Shown: piece after piece, positions 1-8,731 of the stretch
Layout: each line of letters begins with the position of its first letter
How positions within the stretch are numbered: the stretch's first letter is position 1
Source of the DNA: Collybiopsis luxurians FD-317 M1
Taxonomy: Eukaryota; Basidiomycota; Agaricomycetes; Agaricales; Omphalotaceae
Reading direction: 5' to 3'
DNA length: 17,361 bases
NCBI GenBank assembly: GCA_000827265.1
Contig: KN834852.1
Span: 1 to 17,361 of the forward strand
Translations under genes and position numbers: made by a program
The notes under the pieces: model-generated
What the model saw: only the letters and a program-made list of their open reading frames with translations
Databases searched by the model: none
Told to the model about the DNA's origin: nothing

Positions 1-93
1 GCACTTGATGCGTGTCAGTGCGTGTTGGTGCGTGACGGTGCGTGCAGTGGTGCGTGCATGGTGCGTGCATGGTGCGTGCATGGTGCGTGTCAG
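1..93. repeat. GTGCGTG-rich tandem repeat with an 11-bp unit
   Basis: The unit ggtgcgtgcat occurs perfectly three times at 49-59, 60-70 and 71-81, with a degenerate fourth copy at 82-92. Before it are looser GTGCGTG or GTGCGTGT repeats from about position 8. The repeat ends where an AT-rich stretch begins. The same heptamer in inverted orientation reappears at 335-400, so the two blocks may be inverted subterminal repeats of one small element whose left end lies at or beyond the window edge. Confidence 0.8.
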
Positions 94-334
94 TGCATGA
101 TGCTACTTCGAGGTTTATTGTTATTATGCCTTGTTACCTCCCTTGATAATATACTAATTCTGAAATGGTTCAATAATCGGGAGTTGTGCATAGTAATAAT
201 GAAAAAATAGTTCGTTAAAGGCTTTGCGCCCGTATTTCTTTTTTGGTTTCAATTGAAAAATACAATTAATCTATGAACTGGCCAATTACAATATGTGATA
301 AATTCCCACAAGTGATAATATTATATTATATTGT

Positions 335-400
335 ATGCACGCACCGACACGCACGGACTTGGTGCGTGCACGCACCACGCATCACGGACACGCAAAAATC
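335..400. repeat. inverted GTGCGTG/CACGCAC block with 16-bp palindrome
   Basis: This stretch carries several CACGCAC motifs, the reverse complement of the left-edge repeats, and contains the perfect palindrome ggtgcgtgcacgcacc at 361-376. Between this block and the left-edge block are about 240 bp of AT-rich sequence with no convincing gene. The arrangement resembles a MITE-like element, but no target-site duplication can be seen because the left end is missing. Confidence 0.6.
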
Positions 401-515
401 ACCTACCCCAAGTGGCCTCAGCTTCGTGCTGAGTAGATTCCGCATTGAGATGGACATTCACTAATTTTTTTCTAGAAGAAGATGAGCTTGCATTTAGGTT
501 AGAAACAACGTTGGA

Positions 516-671
516 CTACTTCTCATTGAATCGTTGTTTTTGTACTTTGGCACTTGCTCGGTTTTTGACATTAACCGGGGCGTCGTAGCCTAATTCTTTG
601 TTTCTAGCTCGTTCCAGAGCTTTTTGACGAGCATCATAACTTCGGGCTCTGCAGTCATGTTTGTTTCCCAT
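516..671 (-). CDS. small basic hypothetical ORF (51 codons)
   Basis: An uninterrupted reading frame runs from an ATG at 671 to TAG at 516-518. It encodes a lysine/arginine-rich peptide that starts MGNKHDCRARSYDARQ, has a helical-looking charged middle (KALERARNKELGYDAP) and ends KVQKQRFNEK. I do not recognise the family. The composition would suit a nucleic-acid-binding tail, for example the end of a transposase or a 3' exon of a larger gene, but the upstream frame is closed by a TAG about 30 nt before the ATG and no splice-linked exon was found. The 21-bp minisatellite begins 36 nt upstream. Coding status is uncertain. Confidence 0.3.
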   Translation of the reverse strand: MGNKHDCRARSYDARQKALERARNKELGYDAPVNVKNRASAKVQKQRFNEK

Positions 672-706
672 GGAGGAATTGGCGCCGAGACGCTATACGG
701 ACCTTG

Positions 707-810
707 GATGTTTGCTGGACATTCTTGGACGTTTGCTGGATGTTCTTGGACGTTTGCTGGACGTTCCTGGATGTTTGCTGGATGTTCTTAGACATTCCGG
801 ACGTTCTTGG
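707..810. repeat. 21-bp minisatellite, about 5 units
   Basis: Units begin at 707, 728, 749 and 770, with a degenerate copy at 791-810. The consensus is approximately ga(c/t)gtttgctgga(c/t)(g/a)ttc(t/c)tg. Because 21 is divisible by three, the array reads as a seven-residue repeat in any open frame, for example LLDVLGR on the plus strand or KNVQQTS on the minus strand. Neither frame extends into a recognisable protein. Confidence 0.9.
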
Positions 811-1709
811 GTTTCATCATGCGATCATATATACATCATTATCCTTATCATTTCTTATCATTTGGAGTGCTCACCATGTGGAGATTTGGTCTGGGCTTGG
901 CCCGGCGCGCGGGTGGCACACAGAAAAGCTTGGGAGGTGCATCACGCCTCTCGCTGGTACTGGATGACTTCCCGCTGGAATCTGGTCTATAACTCACCCA
1001 ATCATTAATCAGTAAGTTGAAGACTTTATTCACGCACATCTACAAAGACGCCAAGTGCACAGTTCAAACAAGGGACCTCAGAATCAGCGGATAGTGGGGC
1101 TTTCACAAAGCGCCGCCCATTCCCTCCGCCGCAGTACCTGACTCATTGGTTCGTTCCACCCACACTTCTCAGGTCCGATGGCTCGACCAACCCTCCTACA
1201 TCTGCAATCCTGTTCACACCCTTGCAGGAATTTAAACTTCGGAATTCTTATGCAACACCATACCTGGTTCTGACGCACTACACGAATCTCACCAAGGCCC
1301 ATGGAACCGTACTCTTGAGAGAAAAATTACACCAGGTTCTGGTAACGACGGCTGTTATCGTTTGTCGCTAGGGGACGCTCGGATCTTGATCATGGGTGTT
1401 CCAAGGTTTTATCTGTGGTCTGACAATAAGGATTCGACACCAAAAAACGAATCTACCGGAGAGTCTATTCTGCAAAATAGCCCACATCGTCTCTTTGTAC
1501 ATATAGATCCTCTATACTAGATGCACGACTTCCATAGATCAGGTCATTAACCAACGGATCGTCTTGCCACTGGCACGTTTATCTAAGAGACATCTGCTCG
1601 ATTTGCTCTTCCTGCACAAGGGGAGTTGACCCAGTCAATCTTGAAAATTCTCGTTAGCGTCCAAAATTGTTGCCGCAAAATGATGCCTCACCTCTTGACT
1701 TTCTGAGGT
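811..1709. other. no recognisable gene
   Basis: About 900 bp with only short unrelated ORFs on both strands, the longest being 72 codons at 1084-1302 on the minus strand. No conserved motif, tRNA or repeat was recognised. The right part (about 1500-1709) may hold the 3' end or untranslated region of the kinesin remnant, whose reading frame fades out near 1710. Confidence 0.5.
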
Positions 1710-4030
1710 CTACTCCCGATGGCTCTGCCAGACTGAAGAAACATAATTCTTGTTGGTTGAGATTTTTGTTTTGGGCTTCGCTTTTGGAGTCGGTGCAGTA
1801 TCAAGTAGCCATTCGTCATCGTCGCCATCATTATCGTCTGTCTCATCTTTTGATTCCAACTCCTTATCGCTTGCTGGAATGGAAGGGAACATCGGACCAT
1901 TAGGAATGAACGGTCGCGGTTCCTGAGTCTCCTAGGGTGTCGCATTCTGTCTTTTATTCGGAGACAATCTGGCTGGTGATGTACATGTCTTCCTCCTCTT
2001 CCTCACTCGAATCATCGCCGAAATGCTGGGGAGCTTCTCAAGTTCCCAGATCACTGCAGCATATCAATCTTGACATTGGTCTTGGCTTCATGTTGTTCAA
2101 TCTGGAAATGAAAAATGAGGACGCAACCCAATACCAAAAATAGCAAACTGACCTCTCTGGCCAAACAGCGGGTGTACATATCCTCCATCTCAGCCATTTG
2201 GGTTTTTCATTTCCATCATAACTTCATCTTGCACTTCGGCCTCCACTAAGGCGCATCTCATTTCTGATTCAAACAGCTTCAACGCTATCTTTAGTCCTGC
2301 TTAACCGACAAATTGAAGATAAAGGATTACTTGTAGGCGGAGATACTCGATCTCGTCGAATGGGGCATCTGCAAGAGTGGGAGAGTCTTCCTCCTCTTCC
2401 TCCTCTTCTTCCTCTTCACCTTCTTTCTCTTCACCTTCTTCCTCGGGCTCAGGTACTGCAAAATCTCTGTCAGTGAGCAAAAGAATTTTTGCGGCCAAAA
2501 AATTTGACCTTCAACTTTCAATACTGCTTCACGGGCCTTTCTTCATCCTGCGTCTCCCCCCATGGATATAGTTACCTTGCATCTAAACAGTTGCAGTACG
2601 ATTTCCGGGTCATTCAACGTCAGAGGTCCGAGCTTCTTGATCGTCTTGCCTGTCGTCTTGCCAGGCCCAACGATAGGTGCCGGTGCTCAGTGGACAGGTG
2701 CAGGTAGGGGATTAACATACACCTCCCGGGCGAGAGCTACAAATAAGACGGCATGTAAGTTTTCATCATATCTGGTTTTGTAAGGATTGACATTGACAAT
2801 CATCAAAAAAAATTTAAGTGACAGCTGCCCAGAGCGTAGGTGTGACCACTCACAACATAACCATCCCCCGCAAGATAATCCATCAGAATTTCACTGAGCT
2901 TGCTATGGCGGAAGGGTACAATAGTCAAGGTTTGCTTGACGTCCCGCGTGTCCACCAAACCTACTTTACCCTCTCTCTCATGAGCGAGACTCACAGCAAT
3001 CTTGCGCTGGTTAGTGCGGAAGACTTGAAGACATTGACTCAGCACCATGAGGGAATCGTTGATGTTCCAGGCTTCCTTGAGCCTGTCACCGGTGGTATGA
3101 ATCTGTTTTGTAACGAGAATAAGACGTGAAATTTGGATAACGGTGGGGTCTGGGGTAACGAGTATGATCAAATAATGAGGAGATCTTAAAGAAGTCGTAC
3201 ATTTTTCTCTCCTCGATGACATCTCATAATCTTCAGAATCACCATACTATGACTTCGGCTGCCTTCCTTGCTCGCCACTGTACCAAACACTCAACGATGC
3301 AGCTGGCCAAGTTTGACTGGCTCCTTGGCCTGACAGTTTCGACTCGAAATTGACGTAGACCAGATATATATTTTCCGCCAACCTCCGAATTGAAATTATC
3401 AGAGGCTGGTGATGACTTGTCGAGCAGCGCATTGCGAGTAAGGACAAGAGAAGATGATGCTCCTGGTCGGGGAATACCAGAAGGTTTCAGACGAGAAGTC
3501 TCATCTCACACAGAGTTGAGTAAGTCATAAGCCTTTCCATTATATACTTCGGCATACGAGAGCAACACCGTATACTCATAGTTTCGGTCAAGCTCCAATG
3601 AGGTCATATCGATGTCTATGTCTGTGGTAGAGGGGGAACTGCTCATCTGAGAACCAAGAACTTGAGCCACAGCAGGTTCTGGTATGGCGGAGGGAGGTTT
3701 GCAATCCGAGACATCTGCAAGTTTGACACCGTACAATCTCACAGGACGGTACTGGACCATCGCGTCAGCACCTAAGCGATATGAGTCGATATTTACGCAC
3801 CTTGCCACTGCCGTGTAAGCATTTGACAAATTGGAACCCCCCTGAATAGTATACGTCTTTCCAGAATTGGTAACTCCATAGGTGAAAAGTAAGGTGTTTT
3901 GCCCTTCGAGGACATCGCGAACAAGGGGGAGGGTTGTCTTTGTGAAGAAATCAGCTTGAGTTGCATTGAGAGCAAAAATGTGAGAGAAAGTGTAAGTGGA
4001 GAATGGAGTCACAGTGGAAGATCTGAATCT
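1710..4030 (-). pseudogene. kinesin-6 (KIF20/MKLP2-like) motor protein, decayed and lacking its 5' end
   Basis: An intact kinesin-6 would be a microtubule motor of the central spindle. The P-loop GVTNSGKT lies at 3854-3877. It is followed by SYAEVYNGKAYDLL near 3510-3550, GKYISGLRQFRVE near 3340-3380, a switch I remnant SRSHSM at 3243-3260, HTTGDRLKEA near 3070-3100, VPFRHSKLSEILMDY near 2890-2930 and MIVNVNPY at about 2780-2803. The C-terminal part has a Glu-rich tract (about 2389-2450) and coiled-coil-like segments. It is broken: TGA stops at 3506-3508, 3291-3293 and 2687-2689; frameshifts near 3333, 3190 and 2200; loss of the switch II motif DLAGSER at 3111/3112; and a splice acceptor AG changed to TG at 2804-2805. 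The family's LRIRP strand before the FSHIF motif is absent; Cwc15 sequence lies there instead. Motor family call confident; subfamily by motif memory. Confidence 0.88.
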
Positions 4031-4393
4031 AGAAGATGGGTTAGTACGACACGCAATCATCTTCATCCTCATTGTCGTCCTTGTCTTTCCCATTCTCCGG
4101 ACATCATCTTTATCCATCTCAATAGCCACCGGCAACATTTTCTGCCTCTTATTCGCTTCGTCATGCACCACCACACCTGCAATTTCAGGCTTGCTCTCAA
4201 CTTCCTCCTCCCCCAACGGTTTACCATCCACCTTGCGCTTCTTGTTCCTCCCTTCTCTTTCCGCAGAGAGTAATTCCGCTCGCAGGTTGCGTTTCTGCAC
4301 TTCAAAAACGGGTGTTTGGCCTGCTTGTCTGTGCCAAATTTGTTCATGCGCGAATTCAAGCACATTGAGCGCTATAGTTTCTAAACTTACCAA
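3506..4393 (-). CDS. 295-codon chimeric ORF across the Cwc15/kinesin junction
   Basis: One open frame starts at an ATG inside the Cwc15 intron (4393), carries Cwc15-derived residues about 22-97, a junk linker of about 23 residues read out of frame, then kinesin motor residues from about 121 to the TGA at 3506. The P-loop is at residues 173-180. It contains neither a complete Cwc15 nor a complete motor (switch I and II lie beyond the stop). The open frame is long for chance, but that follows from two ancestral coding frames happening to coincide. Expression as a protein is unsupported; it is listed because it is the longest ORF in the window. Confidence 0.3.
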   Translation of the reverse strand: MVSLETIALNVLEFAHEQIWHRQAGQTPVFEVQKRNLRAELLSAEREGRNKKRKVDGKPLGEEEVESKPEIAGVVVHDEANKRQKMLPVAIEMDKDDVRRMGKTRTTMRMKMIACRTNPSSRFRSSTVTPFSTYTFSHIFALNATQADFFTKTTLPLVRDVLEGQNTLLFTYGVTNSGKTYTIQGGSNLSNAYTAVARCVNIDSYRLGADAMVQYRPVRLYGVKLADVSDCKPPSAIPEPAVAQVLGSQMSSSPSTTDIDIDMTSLELDRNYEYTVLLSYAEVYNGKAYDLLNSV

Positions 4394-4502
4394 AACTTGA
4401 GTCTTCTATGAGCGAGCATGTCCCAAACGGATACTTGCTGTGAGTCACCTTTATATCTTTAGCTTGGGCTGGGTCCCATGTCGGTCTGTGGGCTGGAGAC
4501 AT
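4033..4502 (-). pseudogene. cwc15: 5' half of pre-mRNA splicing factor Cwc15, decayed
   Basis: Cwc15 (CWF15, human AD-002) is a component of the Prp19/NTC-associated spliceosome. From the ATG at 4502 the sequence reads MSPAHRPTWDPAQAKDIK, then, after one lost nucleotide, a stretch matching the conserved SRQ-SVRD-HTKLKFR block as SQQVSVWDMLAHRRLKF. After a 62-nt intron (4329-4390) it continues QAGQTPVFEVQKRNLRAEL, a KKRKVDGKP basic patch, DEANKRQKM and an acidic run ending near 4055. The codon split by the intron is TG|A where the family has arginine. A one-base frameshift near 4100 separates MDKDD from ENGKDKDDNEDEDD. The C-terminal half (the TAxLLRELEKIKRERAEE region and beyond) is missing and kinesin sequence follows directly. 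Recognition rests on family memory. Confidence 0.75.
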
Positions 4503-4719
4503 TTTAGGTAGATCATTGGAGGAGGATGAGTTGGGATGAAGGGTGAGAAATATCTAGCGCCCGTTTCAAACAATAAACGCCCAATACAGCTTTCGGCATA
4601 GACAGAGATTGGACAGAGGGGCGCATTGTTCAATATCTCAGGATTATCCAGAAAGAATAAGAGAGGGAAAAAGATCAAGAGAAGCCATTGGCTCTCAAAT
4701 TCTCATCGCATGTGCATCA

Positions 4720-5708
4720 GCTTCACTCCACAGTTCCTGGGGTTCATCTTTTGCATCCAAAGTAGTGTCTCTTCAGTCCAGTTGGAAACACAGCCGCAGG
4801 GAAATTGAATGCCGAGGTGTATCTAAGGATCAGAACAGTAAGATCTAGACTTGATTCAGCTCACACAGTTGGCATAACTTACTCCCAATACTTTGTTGTC
4901 TGAAGAGGTTGTGCAGACCCGTAGTTGACCGGACTCAACAGGACATCAATTTTGAGACTCATGATAATAATGAGAATAGAACCAAGCGCTATAATACATA
5001 GAGGTATCCACGCAGGCTGGAACGAGCACGATGAGAAAAACAGAAATTTACTTTTCAGTTGACAGACGAAAGCAGCGATGATCCTGTGGTAGCATCAAAG
5101 TTTCCGAATGGTTGCTGGCTTGACCTGCACATTGGGTTTGAGGAAGAACGGTACTGCAAGGATGTGAAATGCATCACGCGCACACCGCCGACATCTCTGC
5201 CCTTCAACCCGAGCATGCATGGTACCTGCGGTAATATTCCGAGTCCCCAAAATCTGCGTTATTTGCGGAGAGCTACCACAACTCCCCCACAAATATGCCA
5301 AGTCACAGGTATCCAGATTTGGCGGTTATACTTGAATGGAAGCCCTTCGCTCTCTTCCTGCGAAAGTAGAATTGGCAGGAAGTCATGTAGGCTTCTCCAT
5401 GACTCACCAATACAGAGTCTGCTGACTCAGAGCTACTCAAACTATTTGAGCCCGAGCTTGCCGTTGACAATGACTGATAGCATTGTTTCTGAATACGATC
5501 GTGAGTTTCCTGGCTCAGCAAAGTTGTTCAACTGGGGAGATGCTGGTGAAGGTGTTGACGCTTGGTACATTGATATTGAAGGTAGACGGGGATGGGAGTT
5601 TGAGTTAGAGTGCAAAGAGTGGGTCACCCCGGGTAGATATGACGGCATTGAGCGGGGCCGTTGTGTACGACTCAGGCACAAGAAACATCGGGGGGTTGCT
5701 TCATTCAT
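4720..5708 (-). pseudogene. unidentified multi-exon gene with one transmembrane segment
   Basis: Not recognised. Minus-strand exons separated by fungal-sized introns can be traced. A Ser/Pro-rich start (ATG 5708, with PSISMYQASTPSPASPQL) leads to a Ser-rich exon ending SSESADSVL (to 5408). Then come a 50-nt intron (5358-5407), LPFKYNRQIWIP (5308-5357), a 54-nt intron (5254-5307), DFGDSEYYRRYH, a further intron ending at 5154, an exon ending in TTGSSLLSSVN, a 35-nt intron, and a hydrophobic exon PAWIPLCIIALGSILIIIMS (4882-5016). A 59-nt intron (4823-4881, GTAAGT...TTAG) and an exon that may read TSAFNFPAAVFPTGLKRH follow. The layout suggests a membrane-anchored protein with a disordered N-terminus. 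An in-frame TGA at 5055-5057, frame changes near 5480 and poor continuity after 4822 suggest decay. The plus strand has a rival ORF here (see rejected). Confidence 0.4.
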
Positions 5709-6080
5709 CGGGAAGGACTGGATGGCCGTACGACGGTGGTTGGTTTGACAGTTATGATCTCCCGATTAAGCGGGTTGTTACCAACAACAGAGAATTGGAG
5801 TCCAGTTGTTGGAAAAGTCAATCAATATCTCTTCAATCTGGATGCAAACGATTTAAAGCAAATTCAAGCCATCGTCAGGATGCAGTTTCATGAGATTGGT
5901 CTGCAAATATTCCGTGCCTTTACCGCCACCATTCTTATGAGTTGGGTAGTAGCCATTGATCGTGCATGAGAGGCTATGTTGGGGCTACATTGGCATAAAG
6001 GTAAGAGGGTTTTACCTGGGTGTACTTGTAAGCTCTTGTTGATTGGGCTTAAAGCTACCTTTTTTTCAAAATTGGAGATT

Positions 6081-6298
6081 CTAGGACTTGGGGAAAAGAG
6101 GAGCGTGATGGGTGCCTGCAAACTGTCCCTTGACCGACACGGACGCCAGAGAAGTGTGGAGATCTTGGGTCAGTCTCTGGAAATCTGGATTCAAGACAGA
6201 TGTTTCCTTCTGAGCACGCAGAACTAGGGGAACAAAGTCGGAGAGTACTGTTCCAAGAGTCTAACCACAGGAATTCGAACTATAGAGAGAGCGGACAT
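6081..6298 (-). pseudogene. unidentified coding fragment
   Basis: From an ATG at 6298 the frame reads MSALSIVRIPVVRLLEQYSP and closes with TAG 24 codons later. A second minus-strand frame (6081-6224) then continues with VLRAQKETSVLNPDFQRLTQ and ends LFPKS before a TAG. The two pieces look like the start of one gene broken by a small indel. It could be the first exon of the membrane-protein gene downstream or a separate gene; no family was recognised. It begins 82 nt beyond the 3' end of the SNF2 remnant. Confidence 0.3.
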
Positions 6299-6379
6299 GA
6301 CAAATCAAAATTTTCAGAAGTATACATACAGAAAAATGTAAATTTCACAATCCAGGGGTTATTGATTATTGTTGAGTAA

Positions 6380-8720
6380 TTAGGGTGTATAATTGAACAG
6401 ATGTAGAATCTGCTCTTTAGATAATTGCTTGATGTCTTCAATCTCGCTCTGACACAAAGTTCTTGAAGCGAGCTCCCTTTTTCAATCCTGAAGCTATGCT
6501 AAGTGTTAGTTTGCTTTTGACTGAGTGAAATTATCATACTTACTTCCAACATACGCCTCTCCACTGTCCCAGTTGTTACTAGTTTGTATACATGTACCAT
6601 TCTCTTTTGCCCCATGCAGTGAGCACGACTGACTGCCTGCTCTTCTATGGCAGGATTCCACCACAAGTCAAACATGATCACATTATTACAAGCACTGAGA
6701 TCAATTCCTGACAAAAATAATGGTTTATTGAACTATTGCACGATCAAACTACTTACCTATACCACCAGCCATTAATGATACCAAAACCACTGTTGTTGAG
6801 CATACAGTCCTGATAGCGTTCAAGGTCTCCTTCCTTTGATTCATGTTCATGGTCCCGTCCACTGAAAAGTGTCTGCAGATATATAAATATGCCATTTGCT
6901 CTAAAAAAAATGCACAGCGAGCATATGTTATCCCTTCTCTCGACAAGAAGGGCTGTATGACATCTAGCACAGATGTAAACTGTGAAAAAATTGCTGTCTT
7001 CTCATTTCCGGGTCTGGATTTTATCTCGCGTAATATGTGTAGGAGATGTTTGATCTTTGTTGAGGGCATGTCCTTTGACGCAAGTGATGCCATTTCAATG
7101 TACCTTGTGCACATTGCTTTGAGCTCATCCGAGGCCAGTCTGCAGTTAAGAAACAATCAACAATCCACCTGAATGTTGACAAGCTTTGATGGAAAATGCA
7201 CAACTTGTCTTGTGCTGGAAGATCATATCCACCTGACACGGCATCTTCAAGGGTTTCTATGATATTCTGACTCATTAGCAGGCTTGGATGTAAGCAAGCT
7301 TTGATATGTCCATTAGAAAGCAGGTATGGGTTTTGAAATGAAATGCGCCTTGCCTTGTCGCAGACGTAAGAGATGTACCCATGTCACTGCAACATTGGCA
7401 GATCCATCAACTGCAGCAGTCTGAGCCTCTAGTGCTTCGTAAAGGTTCCTCTCTGGCTGAGAGAGGATACAGTCCACAATTCTGATGGTAATCTGTAGAA
7501 GATCAAGAATTGGTCTGCCATTTACAGAGTCACACTTGAGCCGTCGCAGCATAGTCTTCCCGAGGGCAACCTAGAGGATCATAAAATCAACAATTTCAGC
7601 CCAGGCATGATGTCAGTTGATATTCACACCTTTAATAGCTGGTGAGCTTTTAAGCCTTCTGAACCACCCTTGGAGATTGGTAGCGAAATGTTCTTTCTAT
7701 ACCACGATGCATCTGCAAAATGTTCAACACCAATGAATTGAAATAGCGATTGCAAATCCGATACAGTATTGTGACTAAAACAATCTAAGCAATCAGCAAT
7801 ACTGGATACCAGACATTTGCTTATTTACTTACATGGGAGTGCCCGTTAAACACCACTTATATGATGCATGCAACAAAAATGCAGCTTGAGCCTTCTTGGT
7901 TCAAACATTCCTGATCTCATGTGCCTCATCTAGTACACTAAGCAAATAGCAAATTGGACAACAAATTGGCGTACCTAAGACAACTTGGTGCCATTGAATT
8001 TGAAAGACACCATGCCTCCGCTTTTTAACTACTCTCTTGTTACACCTCGTTACATTTAGATGAGTCTCGTACCTTCAGTTCGCTCGTAATCGGCCATCAT
8101 GACTCCATAAGTAGTCACAACTATGTCAGCTTTGCCTAAAGCGGTGAGACCTGCGGACATGAGACAAACTCAACTGGAATATCAAAGAAACCCAGCTCTC
8201 ACGTCTCTGGTCTCGATTGCTACCATGATGCAGAATATATGTCAATCGAATGGGAGTACCGCAAAATAGTCATTTAATTTCTTCTTCCCACTGGAGAAGA
8301 ATCGACTTGGTACCCACAATGCTAAATCCTGGTAATGAGGAGCTGCTTCACATCACAAGTGTGGTGAGACCTACAGAGTGGGTTCTACAGGTTTTCCTTC
8401 CGTGTGTCCTTGTAGTCAGCAGTCTATGACATGGACAAGCATTTGAAGGGTCTTTCCCAGCCTGAGATTATAGCTTATCTTCTGCATCGCAATTCCTGAT
8501 GTTTTTGGACTTACCCCATTTCATCAGCAATGATTCCACCCCGAGGATAACCCTTCTCTCGATGCTGCATCCAGGTTCGAGCGAATCCTTGGTGAGGTTT
8601 GAGCGTGATGTCGGTATATATCAATGAAGTGTTCGCGTCACTGTATCTCCAATGCGAACAACGTTCGAATACGCTTGAAACCAAATGATCAAAACCATAT
8701 TGTGGTTCACATTCCTTCCA
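6380..8720 (-). pseudogene. SNF2-family (Rad5/Rad16-type superfamily 2) DNA-dependent ATPase, decayed
   Basis: SNF2 ATPases remodel chromatin or act in DNA repair in the nucleus. Motifs appear in order on the minus strand. LKPHQ and GGIIADEMG run into a 53-nt intron (8462-8514) whose splicing restores MGLGKT (motif I). ADIVVTTYGV is near 8110. DEAH (motif II) is at 7919-7930, CLTGTPM (motif III) at 7832-7849, MLRRLK at 7535-7552 and LLRLRQ near 7355. EKTAIFSQFTSVLDVIQPFL (motif IV) is near 6990. DGTMNMNQR, LVSLMAGGIG (motif V) and DLWWNPAIEEQAVSRAH (motif VI) follow. A plausible C-terminus, SKEQILHLFNYTP, ends at TAA 6380-6382. Broken by TGA at 8416-8418, 8270-8272 and 7901-7903, by frameshifts near 8340, 7180 and 6430, and by Cys at 6616-6618 where motif VI has Arg. 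No RING finger was seen. Confidence 0.85.
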
Positions 8721-8731
8721 CCCTATGGTGA

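Noticed and set aside
1..93. CRISPR-like array or telomere
   Set aside because: The units are contiguous without spacers, and the motif is not the fungal TTAGGG telomere repeat.
2377..2571. Poly-serine plus-strand ORF
   Set aside because: It is the antisense shadow of the glutamate-rich stretch in the kinesin C-terminal region.
2818..3129. 103-codon plus-strand ORF
   Set aside because: It is the antisense shadow of the kinesin exon that encodes GDRLKEA and VPFRHSKL.
5059..5748. 229-codon plus-strand ORF
   Set aside because: It is the longest plus-strand frame but contains no motif I know. Properly sized introns and a hydrophobic exon favour coding on the opposite strand. Not fully excluded.
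5639..5969. Two overlapping plus-strand ORFs (for example WPYDGGWFDSYDLP, FNLDANDLKQIQAIVRMQF)
   Set aside because: They sound protein-like, but they are short, overlap in different frames and link to nothing recognisable upstream or downstream.
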